64,000 nucleotides of DNA from an uncultured Arenicella sp. Its GTDB lineage: Bacteria; Pseudomonadota; Gammaproteobacteria; Arenicellales; Arenicellaceae. Made by a program: the position numbers and the translations under genes. The notes below the pieces were generated by a model. That model did no database searches. It saw only the letters and a program-made list of their open reading frames with translations, and was not told where the DNA came from. Below, one piece after another: positions 55,201 through 63,427 of this stretch. Where the stretch lies: the NCBI GenBank assembly GCA_938048185.1, contig CALIVT010000004.1:1-64000 (forward strand), written 5' to 3'. Positions within the stretch are counted from its first letter, which is position 1, and every line of letters starts with the position of its first letter.

Positions 55201-57541
55201 GATTATTATTGCTGTACAAGGAATTACAGTTCTCACACCCCGGCACACCTTCGGCAGCGAATGGGCTTACAAAGTCTGCATTTTCGATACCTGAGTACGC
55301 GTGAAAGCCATCGGTGGTGGTGCCGTTGGTAACAAAACCAAATAATTGAGGGTTGACTGTAGACTCGCCAAAAACGGTCGTGGTTATTGTAATTGTATTC
55401 GCGCTTTCGTCTAGGACATAGTCAATGAGGCCCCAGACGTCTTGATCATAGTCACCGCCTTGCTCACTGTCCTCCCAGTTTACATAATAGCTTGCGCTAA
55501 AGTTGTCGCCGGAATCACCGACACGCGCATGAGGTTTTACGATTTTGAAATCCACCAACGCACCACCACCTTCGCCGCCGCCTCTAAATAGTCGGTACGC
55601 GGGCAGTATTTGCACTGGTGTCGCGCCTTCAATACTCCTCGGGACATTAATAATAGGCACATTTGTCGCGAGTGCAATCGCGAATGTATTGACCGTTTGA
55701 TTGCCATCAAGATCGGCGCGAATATCATTGTTGTGCGCGTAGTAAGCAATACCTGCCATGTCGAAGGAGCCTTCTACTGTCGGTGCTTCAGGGCACAGGC
55801 CAGCGGCTTCTGCCAATTGATCGACTCTTTTTGAGGAACAAAATTCGTCTGCATCTGCTCCCGTGCGGCCAATAAAGAAATTTCCGCCGTGGATTCCTTC
55901 TTGCACGCCAATCATGTTGGTCCAATCGGTGGTGGTCGCGGCCGAGCCTGCTATGTTGGTTCCGTTAATACCGCCGCGCACATCAGCAATATCAGTATTA
56001 TCACTGTCGTACGAGCTAACACTGGCGTTAATTACAATGGTGTTTAAATCAGCGCATTGGTTGTTCGCGTCTAATGGGTCCTGCCAGTCGGCGTCAGTAA
56101 GGCCGCGGATGAACGTGGTATCGTTTGACGCAAAGTCGTTGGTTGGATTGAGCCCAGAAAGATAACGAATGGTCTCTTTATAGACCTCTGAAATTGGGTT
56201 GCCCCAACTATTACAACGGCCGTTAGGAACGTCAGTTAATTGAAATGGGCAGTCGTCGCCGGCATTCCCGTTCGCGAGATAGGTCCCGTTATTGTAAGAG
56301 TAGCCCCAGGGTCTAATCCGATCGAGGAACTTAATGATGCTGTCGGAGGTGTCGGTAAAGGTAAAGCGCCCCGAGCCGGTCACATCCACTTCGTCACTGA
56401 GTGGCCCGGTATTTTTCCTAAGCACACCGCCCTCAATATTATTTTCATATGAGCCGGTCATTAGTCCGAAGTTAATTAAACCTTCATCACCGTAAATCTG
56501 CAGTAGGCCTATCGGTTTGACTTGTCCATTGGGGTAAACCTTACAACGTTCTCGACCAATTAAATTCTCTACGCACGCTTCAACATCAACTTCGAATTCT
56601 CGATTATCCGCTCTTACCGGGTCGCGATCACTCGCATCGATTCCCGAATTTAGGCCTTCAAATGCGGGCGATGCAGGAAAATCTGCTGCTGTCACTGGGT
56701 TTGATGGCCCTCTGTTGGAGTTGTCTCGGTTACCGTTTTCGTCTGACCAAGTGCACTGCCAGCGCTCATTCGCGCCCCACAATTGAAAGTTACCCAGCGC
56801 TACTCTAAGCAGCGGTGGCGACGTTGAGTCTTGTGATGAGCCGCCATTCTCGTGGGTGGTGTTACAAAGTGTGATGCCCTCATCAAGATTGTCTAGTTCG
56901 TCGTCTGGGTCACCAGCACGACCATTAACTCTAACGTTATTAAATGGTGTTAGCCGGTCAATATCATCGCCATTATAATACTTGGCGAATGAGTGGGCGT
57001 CGTGCGGTAGGAAAGCTCGACGCAGCACGGTACGGTTATTATCGTCTATAACGCGCTTACCGCCGTAGAAAATTTTGCGCACAACGTCCATCCGGGTCAT
57101 GGTCGCCCAATTAAGAAAGTTTCCACTCCATTCTGAACCTGAACAATATTTGTCTGAGTTTATTCTGAGAGGTATAAAGCGGTTGTTAGTACGGCCATAA
57201 CATTTATACGCGTCAAAGTAACCAAAATAATCGAATGAATGCTTATAGGTGGTTTCAATATTCGGATTGCCGAACTCATCGACATCAAATGTGACGTCAC
57301 CCGTGTCTGGGTCGACAATCTCCTCTGGGTCAAGGTCCGTATAGTCATTGTACGCTTTAAAAAAGTATTGGTGGTCTCGCGAGAGAGACAGCATTACCTC
57401 GGGCGGATCGGTACGCTCAGATTCTGGCGGTACCGCACTGAATTCCGCGTTTGTCTCTCCGCCGACTTGCGCATTAACGGGTGTTGATAAGATCGCTCCA
57501 GCCAAGAAGGTAATTAGAGCCGAATTTAGCAGCGTTTTCAT
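52268..57541 (-). CDS. pilY1: Type IV pilus tip adhesin/assembly protein PilY1
   Basis: A 1757-residue exported protein that caps the pilus and acts in assembly, adhesion and surface sensing. A signal peptide ends near PVNA (residue 24). The C-terminal third has the PilC/PilY1 beta-propeller signature segments (VYVGANDGLLHAFNVGF-like, GHIYVIDIT-like YIVIDITDPEQEPTVLAEI, WVYFGTGQYLKRAD). Asp-rich loops such as DSNQDGVLTDLD and DLNRNGRVDTGE look like calcium sites. The ATG at 57541 is chosen for its signal peptide and AGGAAG upstream. It is about 600 residues longer than Pseudomonas PilY1, mostly in the N-terminal part. Confidence 0.93.
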   Translation of the reverse strand: MKTLLNSALITFLAGAILSTPVNAQVGGETNAEFSAVPPESERTDPPEVMLSLSRDHQYFFKAYNDYTDLDPEEIVDPDTGDVTFDVDEFGNPNIETTYKHSFDYFGYFDAYKCYGRTNNRFIPLRINSDKYCSGSEWSGNFLNWATMTRMDVVRKIFYGGKRVIDDNNRTVLRRAFLPHDAHSFAKYYNGDDIDRLTPFNNVRVNGRAGDPDDELDNLDEGITLCNTTHENGGSSQDSTSPPLLRVALGNFQLWGANERWQCTWSDENGNRDNSNRGPSNPVTAADFPASPAFEGLNSGIDASDRDPVRADNREFEVDVEACVENLIGRERCKVYPNGQVKPIGLLQIYGDEGLINFGLMTGSYENNIEGGVLRKNTGPLSDEVDVTGSGRFTFTDTSDSIIKFLDRIRPWGYSYNNGTYLANGNAGDDCPFQLTDVPNGRCNSWGNPISEVYKETIRYLSGLNPTNDFASNDTTFIRGLTDADWQDPLDANNQCADLNTIVINASVSSYDSDNTDIADVRGGINGTNIAGSAATTTDWTNMIGVQEGIHGGNFFIGRTGADADEFCSSKRVDQLAEAAGLCPEAPTVEGSFDMAGIAYYAHNNDIRADLDGNQTVNTFAIALATNVPIINVPRSIEGATPVQILPAYRLFRGGGEGGGALVDFKIVKPHARVGDSGDNFSASYYVNWEDSEQGGDYDQDVWGLIDYVLDESANTITITTTVFGESTVNPQLFGFVTNGTTTDGFHAYSGIENADFVSPFAAEGVPGCENCNSLYSNNNPVNAGGQQGPQSHTFSISPSTAGVLESPLYYAAKYGGFEENLAEGETVTVDDMPDELDEWDNTNNTTGLDGADGLPDNFFFVINPENLFNSLEASLNKILLEERAANSSVANFAGSNGFENIIIQGTYQELTREEEIGPDGQIREVQWSGEVFSYFIDDFGTFREDSNQDGVLTDLDRAFRFDLEGDIPRIQYLTISTDLTNGLPTLSNSGEPVAISELNTLWSGGDSLRNINNQDTVLQRPYNSVVPSNPNAPGASRYIFTHLDLNRNGRVDTGEQMDFLAANIDDDNFGFFGVGDTAVARNIVNYVRGFDDVTSTGLRNRTLNIDGQEVTYRLGDLVNSTPLVVAGPNEGYDVSFNDESYETFLNRYADRRQVAYVGANDGLLHAFNVGFRERENIQVGVDASGNPEFESVVSYNQTGSNNETAHPLGAELWAYAPYNLLPHLQWLTSNFYSHVFYVDGDPQSFDVKIFPESDTHPGGWGTILVVAMRQGGGDFLVEADGTRSTARSAYIVIDITDPEQEPTVLAEITHPDLNLTTSKPDLFYDCGANCEGEQRFDGDWKLVFGSGPTEVKTLTTNEDAKIFTYDLETRDIEVDLITTGNANPIPNSHVGDIASRDWDNRLLGFRNDDVAYFGTVGREQSVLPGSAPGNLDRETGAVYRFFPRSRATNLLFDANRPVVQRPVTLSRESLGNDVLGSWVYFGTGQYLKRADETISDQERFYGLIEPVNQTDIDALNTVSGSGPDQDRENSDLLLYTTVRSSSLIDVTDVQVRPDGNLVNPVSSPLGGTAETFAELSELVVRSTQGWFRDLPLGIAPGEPSLRVIDRTAVVQDQLLFTGFTPASEDRLDICIGGEGSSDLFVVNQTTGTASPFGTLGTTTPNGDILETQVSLGDGLVSAPTVFTSEALGSNSGKIIVQRPDGSVIQGRTRCDGTVTFDPDEAINSPCDDGTNRGTNIADIKVTRSSWRELYQQAEDR

Positions 57542-57556
57542 GGTGTTTCTTCCTAT

Positions 57557-57588
57557 AGGTACTGCAATAAAGTGAGGTACTGCAATAA
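57557..57588. repeat. Short direct repeat before pilY1
   Basis: AGGTACTGCAATAA occurs at 57557-57570 and 57575-57588, in the 85-bp gap between pilX and the pilY1 start. It lies in the leader of pilY1 and just upstream of its ribosome-binding site. Confidence 0.85.
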
Positions 57589-57626
57589 CGTGTTTGATGT
57601 TTTCACTATTAAGCTCAGACATTTAG

Positions 57627-58397
57627 TTAACCCCCGGTATTAAACGGAAGGCGAATCGTTGACTGTATTAGAACCACGGCCTGCCTTGCAGGCGGGCCAG
57701 CAGTGGCCCTAACAGTAATTCTGAAGGCGCCAGGGTCAGAAGCACAGTACGGCCAAACGTCATTCGGTGGGTCGAGTGCTTGGGTCTCGGCGTTTCGGCA
57801 ATTACCTCGAAACGCACCCTCAAATTCAGGGCGGACCGAGGGGTTGGAAGCTAACGCCGTATTGGGTTCTTTTAGATCGTAGTTGCCAAGAAATTCAACA
57901 ATATATCTCGGCGCTTCTTGCACGCCTTCTTCGTCAAGGTCGGTCGCAATATAGTTCTCGTACTTAATGTGCTTAGTGTCATCTACCCATACGTTGAGAT
58001 CAGGGTCCTCCCAGCGTTCTTTTCCGCTTGATGTCGGCGGGCCAAATTTTGCTGGAGTACAGTAACCCTCTTCGCACGTATGACCCGGGCTAGTAGACAC
58101 CGGAACTATATTTCCCGTACCAAAAAAGCGAAAACGTCGGCTATCCCCTCGAAGGTCGTTAATTAATTTCAATTGGGCCACGCTAAGCGTGGTTTCGGCC
58201 GCGTTAAACGCAACCTGTCTTAAGCGGCTATTGGCCGCCATGCTTTCTTCAAAGGTACTGGTTCTGAGAGTAGCGATACCGATTAACGTAAGAACGAACA
58301 GCAAAATCAAAGTGACCGGTAGTGCGATGCCTTGTTGATGGCTAAGAACGCCGGCCTTAGAGCTTTTTGCACTCATAGTGTTGTTAAGATTATTCAA
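57627..58397 (-). CDS. pilX: Minor pilin PilX
   Basis: A 256-residue PilX-like minor pilin. The conserved N-terminal hydrophobic helix GIALPVTLILLFVLTLIGIATLRTSTFEESMA (no classical Glu5) and N-AAETTL motif match the PilX N-terminal domain, which takes part in the priming complex at the pilus tip with PilY1. The globular part has Cys residues in HTCEEGYCT and CRNAE. It starts 2 bases after the pilW stop. Confidence 0.9.
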   Translation of the reverse strand: MNNLNNTMSAKSSKAGVLSHQQGIALPVTLILLFVLTLIGIATLRTSTFEESMAANSRLRQVAFNAAETTLSVAQLKLINDLRGDSRRFRFFGTGNIVPVSTSPGHTCEEGYCTPAKFGPPTSSGKERWEDPDLNVWVDDTKHIKYENYIATDLDEEGVQEAPRYIVEFLGNYDLKEPNTALASNPSVRPEFEGAFRGNCRNAETQALDPPNDVWPYCASDPGAFRITVRATAGPPARQAVVLIQSTIRLPFNTGG

Positions 58398-58399
58398 AA

Positions 58400-59623
58400 T
58401 TAAAGCCCTCTATTGCGCAATCGAACCGTTGTATTATTTACAAAGCGTTGATTGGCGTCGTCTGGCGGATCTATAGTTACCTGATCAAGCAAGGTAAATT
58501 CGGGAAATGCAGTGTCTTCGTTGACATCAAGCCCGGGGTCCGGCGACCTTACGATTAATCCTATTTTTACCGAGACTACTCGTCTGAAATCCTCTACCTC
58601 GTTGGCTGAGCGGTATATGTTTGCTACGCCGTTTCGAAATGCTTCAGTGTTAGTGTCCTCACCGTAGAGTATTTGCATATTTTCAACGCCATCTACTAGC
58701 TCCGTTGCCACCGCACCACAACTATCAGAAAGACCGCACGTACTTGAAAATGAGAACAGCGCGGGCGTGCCACCAGAGCCGGTGCCAATGAAATAGACTA
58801 CGGTTCTGGTTTCAAATACCGTTGCACTCTCATCCCACTTCTTTTGCCATTGGAAGGCCCCGGTAATGCGGTTACCCGGTCCAATTGCCGAGCCGCTCTC
58901 AATTGACAGGCTCGCCTCAGTCGGCTGGGCAGCATTTTGAAAAATATCGATAGAAGAGCAATCTCCAACTTGAAGCATGGTGCCGGTATCGATATCGGAC
59001 GCAGCAGCAACGCCAGAGGTATCAACAACGGCAAGCCGCGGTGCTCTCTGGTTTGGCGTGGACGTGAGTCTGGTTAAGAGCGGTGTACTTATTGACGTTA
59101 CAATAATGTCGCTACCACGCAATGGCTCGAGTGCGGCGATAGCCGCCGGTAGGTCAAGTGCTACTTCAGTTCCAGGTATACCTTGAATGCTATTGCCGGT
59201 CCAGTTGGTTGCGGGCGCTGTATTGTCGGTTCGGGCCGCGCTTAGCTCGGCCTCGGTAAAGTCATTGCCGAGTTCTTCATAGTCCAGTTCGTAATCATCC
59301 CCAACATCAGTGCCTGTAAATTCCCAACCAAAAATGCCTTCAGCGATTGACGGCGAGTATTCAGGACGAGTGAAGTCAAGCCAGTTGCGCTTGGAAACTT
59401 CTTTAGAACAGCCAAAATACCCGGCCATTCTTACGTCGCGGTCGATAAAAAATGAGGCGAACCGAGTAGATTCTTGCGATCGGGCTATTCCGGTTGTTGC
59501 TTTGGACGTCGCGCGCGCGCCCAAGAAAACAGTAACCACTATGCTCAATAGGAAGGCACCAATAGCGATAGCGACTAAAACCTCAACCAGCGTAAAACCC
59601 TTGTTGTTCTCTCGTGTAATCAT
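58400..59623 (-). CDS. pilW: Minor pilin PilW
   Basis: A 407-residue PilW-type minor pilin. The prepilin site is KG-FTLVEVLV after Gly9 with Glu at +5; the large globular region is typical of PilW and contains the conserved GYFGCS and VDGVENMQILYG. It is translationally coupled to pilV by a one-base overlap at 59623. Confidence 0.92.
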   Translation of the reverse strand: MITRENNKGFTLVEVLVAIAIGAFLLSIVVTVFLGARATSKATTGIARSQESTRFASFFIDRDVRMAGYFGCSKEVSKRNWLDFTRPEYSPSIAEGIFGWEFTGTDVGDDYELDYEELGNDFTEAELSAARTDNTAPATNWTGNSIQGIPGTEVALDLPAAIAALEPLRGSDIIVTSISTPLLTRLTSTPNQRAPRLAVVDTSGVAAASDIDTGTMLQVGDCSSIDIFQNAAQPTEASLSIESGSAIGPGNRITGAFQWQKKWDESATVFETRTVVYFIGTGSGGTPALFSFSSTCGLSDSCGAVATELVDGVENMQILYGEDTNTEAFRNGVANIYRSANEVEDFRRVVSVKIGLIVRSPDPGLDVNEDTAFPEFTLLDQVTIDPPDDANQRFVNNTTVRLRNRGL

Positions 59624-60186
59624 TAAATAGTAACCCTGTAAGTAACGGATTTAAGCTCGGAATCTTGAGTCGCATCTTGATCGCTGCTGTTCGCAACCTC
59701 GCGCCACTGCAGGCTTATATTAAACTGTCGCTCGGTGATGCCGGCGTTCGGTTGATTTATTAAGGTGATTCGGCCGCGACCCGCGGGAAGCACACGGGCG
59801 ACTTCGTCCAACCAAGTAGACAGGTCGTAGTCCGCTAATTCTTGGGTGTCGCATTCATCTTGAGTGCAGTCTTTAGTACTCGTTATGATCGAGCCAAAAG
59901 TCGGTATGGTATACGGCTCGTTGTTGCCAAACGTGCCGTCGTTGTTCAGATCTAAAGCAAATGTGCGGTTAGACTGTATTTTATTGATCATGTCGTTGGC
60001 TAAAATAACCGACTGAGTTCGCGCGTACGCACCGTTTGTATATTTAAGGCCCGCCAATTGCATAGACGCAATGCCTAGGCCGCCAATCGCGAGAATTAAT
60101 ACCGTGACTAAGACCTCAATCAGAGTAATGCCGAGTTGCTTGCTTTGAACGCCTGGCTTCAGCTTCATTTTGCGTTGTATATTCAT
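59623..60186 (-). CDS. pilV: Minor pilin PilV
   Basis: A 187-residue PilV-type minor pilin with prepilin site LG-ITLIEVLVTVLILAIGGLG (Gly19, Glu at +5), followed by the family motif QLAGLKYTNGAYARTQSVILANDMINKI. Residue Met7 is an alternative start. It is 29 bases after fimT. Confidence 0.92.
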   Translation of the reverse strand: MNIQRKMKLKPGVQSKQLGITLIEVLVTVLILAIGGLGIASMQLAGLKYTNGAYARTQSVILANDMINKIQSNRTFALDLNNDGTFGNNEPYTIPTFGSIITSTKDCTQDECDTQELADYDLSTWLDEVARVLPAGRGRITLINQPNAGITERQFNISLQWREVANSSDQDATQDSELKSVTYRVTI

Positions 60187-60215
60187 ATAAAACTCTTCAA
60201 GATAATCAGTTTATT

Positions 60216-60872
60216 TTAGACTTGTGGAGTGCAGTCTCTATTAGTATCAACCATGGACACTCGAGTTAAGCGAAGCTGCCCAGACTGGTTTATTTCAATC
60301 AGCTGGCCGTATCGATCCGGGGCGTCGCTGTCATCACAAACAGCAATTCTAAACGGCGTAACGTTAGATACCGTACCGTCAGCGTTAAAGCGCAACACCC
60401 TGTCGTTGCGCGCAGACCTAATCACGAGGCCGTCGTTTGGCGCTTTAACAGATTTTTGCAACATTTCTTGCCTGCGATCAACGTTGAGCTCGATGACATT
60501 GAGCCTTTGATTTGCGTAACTGTTATTGGGTACGGGCACAACGGTGGTGCTCAATGCCGTGTACATCTTCAATTCAACGCCCCAGTCGTTAACTTCGAGC
60601 CCTCTAGTGCGACACCCCAATTCACCACCGCCCTCCACAGCTCGGCAAATAAAGCTCGGTGAATTTGTCATCATTGCGCTGCTTCTGGCTTGCTTAATAA
60701 GCCCATAAATTCTTTGAGCTTCGCCATCAATTCTATTGCGGCGAACCGTTTCTTCAAACGACGGTACAGCCATAACGACTAATATTGCGCCAATTGCGAC
60801 TGCTATCATTAGCTCTAAAATAGTAAAACCACTTTGGCTTCGCGGCGTACAAATTGTATTGTCTTTTTTCAT
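60216..60872 (-). CDS. fimT: Minor pilin FimT/GspH-like
   Basis: A 218-residue minor pilin with prepilin site SG-FTILELMIAV (Gly15, Glu at +5) and the GspH/FimT motif NRIDGEAQRIYGLIKQARSSAMMTNSP. First gene of the operon fimT-pilV-pilW-pilX-pilY1-pilE. It is divergent from the AlgZ/AlgR-like regulators, which in Pseudomonas activate this operon. Confidence 0.92.
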   Translation of the reverse strand: MKKDNTICTPRSQSGFTILELMIAVAIGAILVVMAVPSFEETVRRNRIDGEAQRIYGLIKQARSSAMMTNSPSFICRAVEGGGELGCRTRGLEVNDWGVELKMYTALSTTVVPVPNNSYANQRLNVIELNVDRRQEMLQKSVKAPNDGLVIRSARNDRVLRFNADGTVSNVTPFRIAVCDDSDAPDRYGQLIEINQSGQLRLTRVSMVDTNRDCTPQV

Positions 60873-60880
60873 CGCATAGT

Positions 60881-61006
60881 TCAGCTATATTGAGTGCAGA
60901 CGCTATGGTAGTTTAAATTTTGGTCACCCAAGCGAAAAATACGATAGTCGGTTAGTATTCCTAGACAAGCGGTTAAAATAAGCAGACAGGCGACTATTAT
61001 TGTCAT
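60881..61006 (-). CDS. Possible 41-residue lipoprotein-like small protein
   Basis: A short frame starting with ATG at 61006 and ending 8 bases before fimT. The product has a hydrophobic start and a lipobox-like LTAC at about residues 10-13, then a short polar tail with a Cys. It would leave only 9 bases to the algZ start on the other strand, so it may instead be the shared promoter region. Low confidence. Confidence 0.25.
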   Translation of the reverse strand: MTIIVACLLILTACLGILTDYRIFRLGDQNLNYHSVCTQYS

Positions 61007-61015
61007 TTTTTTACA

Positions 61016-62050
61016 TTGCTCGCGGATTTCGTTGATTTGAAAATTCCTAATATTTGCAAAAACAGTGTTTTGCTCTCGGTTATTTTGTACACCCAATTGC
61101 TGGTGTTTACGATTTACGTGTTGGCTGAAACTAGCTGGTCGTTTCAGTCATTGGGCACCTACACTATGTATATGCAATGGGTTGCGCTGGGCTCGTTATT
61201 TGTATTGTGCACTTTACGTACGCGATTGAATAAATTGTCGGCGGTCAAGACCCGGGTTTATGGTCTTTGTTTGTGTTTCACCGTTGCGCTAATGGTTGAG
61301 TGCATCGCGGCGTTTATCAGCAACAAATTTATTTTCGATTCGTCCGTATTTTCCTTGATGTCTATGTCGCGACTTATCGCCTTATTTATTTGTTTTTTGG
61401 TGCTGTTTCGCCTGTTTGATTTGCTCGCGATTTTAGAAAAACGCCATCAGGCTGAATCTATTTCGCGCCTAGACGCCTTGCAGTCGCGCATCAGGCCGCA
61501 TTTCTTGTTTAACAGCCTGAATACGATCTCTGAACTAACAGCTACCCAACCCGAGCAAGCTGAAGCGGCTATTGACGCGTTAGCCATGCTTTTTAGGGCG
61601 AACCTAGAGACCGATAATGTGCAGCACTCGCTACAACGTGAGATCGATTTGTGTGAGCGCTATCTTGATCTTGAACGTTGGCGACTCGCCGAGCGCTTGC
61701 GCAGCACCGTGTCGGTTTCAGTGAAGTCGCCCCAAGAGCACTTAATTCCTAAGTTGTTACTGCAACCGTTGATTGAGAATGCGATTGTTCATGGAATGTC
61801 TGAGGCAGGAGACGTGCAGATCGAGCTTGATATCCGCGAGACAAATACCGATATTTCTATTAAGGTTGATAACCTCAAGGGCAGCGGCAAAGTGATGTCG
61901 CACGGTAATGGTATTGCTATAAACAATATTCAAGAGAGGTTAATTGTGCTGTATGACGACCAACACACCTTCCGGGTAAAAGAGAGTGATGAGCGATACA
62001 GTGTGATCGTCCGGTTGCCCAAGCGCAAGTTTGACGGGCTGAGAGGCTAG
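61016..62050 (+). CDS. algZ: Sensor histidine kinase AlgZ/FimS-like
   Basis: A 344-residue LytS-type membrane kinase. Four membrane segments at about residues 16-140, then the His_kinase domain with phospho-acceptor His162 in RPHFLFNSLN, an N box PLIENAIVHG and a G box HGNGIAINNIQERL. In Pseudomonas AlgZ (FimS) with AlgR controls the fimU-pilVWXY1E operon, which fits the divergent pilus genes here. The only start that keeps the family N-terminus is a TTG at 61016; no good ribosome-binding site is visible. Confidence 0.9.
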   Translation: MLADFVDLKIPNICKNSVLLSVILYTQLLVFTIYVLAETSWSFQSLGTYTMYMQWVALGSLFVLCTLRTRLNKLSAVKTRVYGLCLCFTVALMVECIAAFISNKFIFDSSVFSLMSMSRLIALFICFLVLFRLFDLLAILEKRHQAESISRLDALQSRIRPHFLFNSLNTISELTATQPEQAEAAIDALAMLFRANLETDNVQHSLQREIDLCERYLDLERWRLAERLRSTVSVSVKSPQEHLIPKLLLQPLIENAIVHGMSEAGDVQIELDIRETNTDISIKVDNLKGSGKVMSHGNGIAINNIQERLIVLYDDQHTFRVKESDERYSVIVRLPKRKFDGLRG

Positions 62051-62052
62051 CG

Positions 62053-62778
62053 ATGGGCGGTTTAAAAGCCCTAGTCGTGGATGATGAAGCCTTGGCAAGG
62101 AGCCGGCTTTGCCGCTTGTTGGCGAAACTGGACGTTGAAGTGATCGGCGAATGTGTAAACGGTGATGAGGCGGTCGTTGCTGCGCAGAAAGGTTTTGCGG
62201 ATGTTATTTTTCTGGATATTGATATGCCGATCAAAAATGGGCTTGCAGCCGCCACTGAGATTGGGACCATGTCGAAACCGCCAGCGATCATCTTTTGTAC
62301 CGCCTATGACCAATACGCCTTAAGTGCGTTTGAGACCAGCGCTAGCGCTTATATTTTAAAACCGGTGAGTGAGGCTTCGATTTCAGCGGCGATGGAGAAA
62401 GTGCGCAGTGTCAACAGCGTGCAGCTCGCTACCTTGCTCGACTCGTACTCGGATGCTACGTCGTTAACTGTGCGTTATCGGGGAGAAGCTCGCCGTATAC
62501 CCTTGACCTCATTTATAAGCTTTCAGTCGATCGATAAGCACACTTACGCGGTACTGGATACCGGCGAGAAAATCATAATTGACTACACTCTTAAGCAGCT
62601 CGAGGAGCTTATCCCTGAATCAACTTTACGGATACATCGTGCGGTTTTAGTTAGTCGTGGCAAGCTAACGCGGCTTTTTCGCGCCGAAGACGGTACAACA
62701 ATGTTGCAGTTAAGTGATGAGAGTTGTTTCTCGATTAGCCGACGACATTTAGCTGAGGTGAAAAAGTGTTTCGACTAA
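62053..62778 (+). CDS. algR: LytTR response regulator AlgR-like
   Basis: A 241-residue response regulator. The receiver domain has acidic pocket residues ALVVDDE, phospho-acceptor Asp55 in FLDIDMP and the conserved Lys in YILKPVS. The C-terminal LytTR DNA-binding domain (about 137-240) begins LTVRYRGEARRIPLTSFISFQSIDKHTYAVL. It is two bases after algZ and probably activates the divergent fimT operon. Confidence 0.93.
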   Translation: MGGLKALVVDDEALARSRLCRLLAKLDVEVIGECVNGDEAVVAAQKGFADVIFLDIDMPIKNGLAAATEIGTMSKPPAIIFCTAYDQYALSAFETSASAYILKPVSEASISAAMEKVRSVNSVQLATLLDSYSDATSLTVRYRGEARRIPLTSFISFQSIDKHTYAVLDTGEKIIIDYTLKQLEELIPESTLRIHRAVLVSRGKLTRLFRAEDGTTMLQLSDESCFSISRRHLAEVKKCFD

Positions 62779-63371
62779 TTATTCTACTCGCAAGCTTGAG
62801 TGTACTGTCTGCATGCGGCACCAAACCCCAGCCTCGGACCATTGCCAGTGTTTGTGAAATTTTCAAGGAAAACCCGTCTTGGTATCGCGCGGCTAAGCGC
62901 AGTGTTGCCAGTCGTGGGGGTAACGTGCATGTACCCATGGCGATTATCTATCAAGAGTCGAGCTTTAAGGCAAAGGCGCGGCCGCCGATGAACTATATCT
63001 TAGGTATTATCCCTCGCGGCCGGGCGAGCAATGCCTACGGTTATGCGCAGGCGTTGAAAAGTACCTGGGCTGAGTATGAGCGCGATGTGGGTTCTCGATG
63101 GCGTAACCGAGATGACTTTGCGGATGCCTTTGATTTTGTGCTCTGGTATATGGACAAAAGCCATCAGCGCAACGGAGTATCAAAGTGGGATGGTTATGCT
63201 CACTATCTAAATTATCACGAGGGGCAGGGTGGTTATGCTCGTGGTTCGTATAAGTCGAAGGCGTGGCTGGTTAATACTGCTAAGGTGGTAGACGCGCGGG
63301 CTAAACGTTACGCCAGTCAGCTTAGCCAATGTGGCGCGGAGTTAGACAGCATGAAGCGTGGTTGGTTTTGA
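62766..63371 (+). CDS. Lytic-transglycosylase-like lipoprotein
   Basis: A 201-residue lipoprotein (lipobox LSAC, Cys17). The mature domain resembles a soluble lytic transglycosylase (SLT) fold: catalytic-Glu motif IIYQESSFKAKA, GYAQALKSTWAEY and the C-terminal NYHEGQGGYARG. It would cleave peptidoglycan glycan strands at the outer membrane. The GTG start at 62766 overlaps the algR gene by 13 bases, so it is translated with the regulator; a wall-remodelling function connected to pilus assembly is possible but speculative. Confidence 0.85.
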   Translation: MFRLIILLASLSVLSACGTKPQPRTIASVCEIFKENPSWYRAAKRSVASRGGNVHVPMAIIYQESSFKAKARPPMNYILGIIPRGRASNAYGYAQALKSTWAEYERDVGSRWRNRDDFADAFDFVLWYMDKSHQRNGVSKWDGYAHYLNYHEGQGGYARGSYKSKAWLVNTAKVVDARAKRYASQLSQCGAELDSMKRGWF

Positions 63372-63383
63372 CTAAGCTTTGCG

Positions 63384-63411
63384 GGCGCCACAATTAATAG
63401 TGCGTGGCGCC
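63384..63411. other. Hairpin between the SLT lipoprotein gene and gcvP
   Basis: An 8-bp stem GGCGCCAC/GTGGCGCC (63384-63391, 63404-63411) with a 12-base loop lies between two convergent genes. No T run follows on either strand within a few bases, so a terminator role is uncertain. Confidence 0.45.
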
Positions 63412-63427
63412 TCTTAGATATTGGTTT

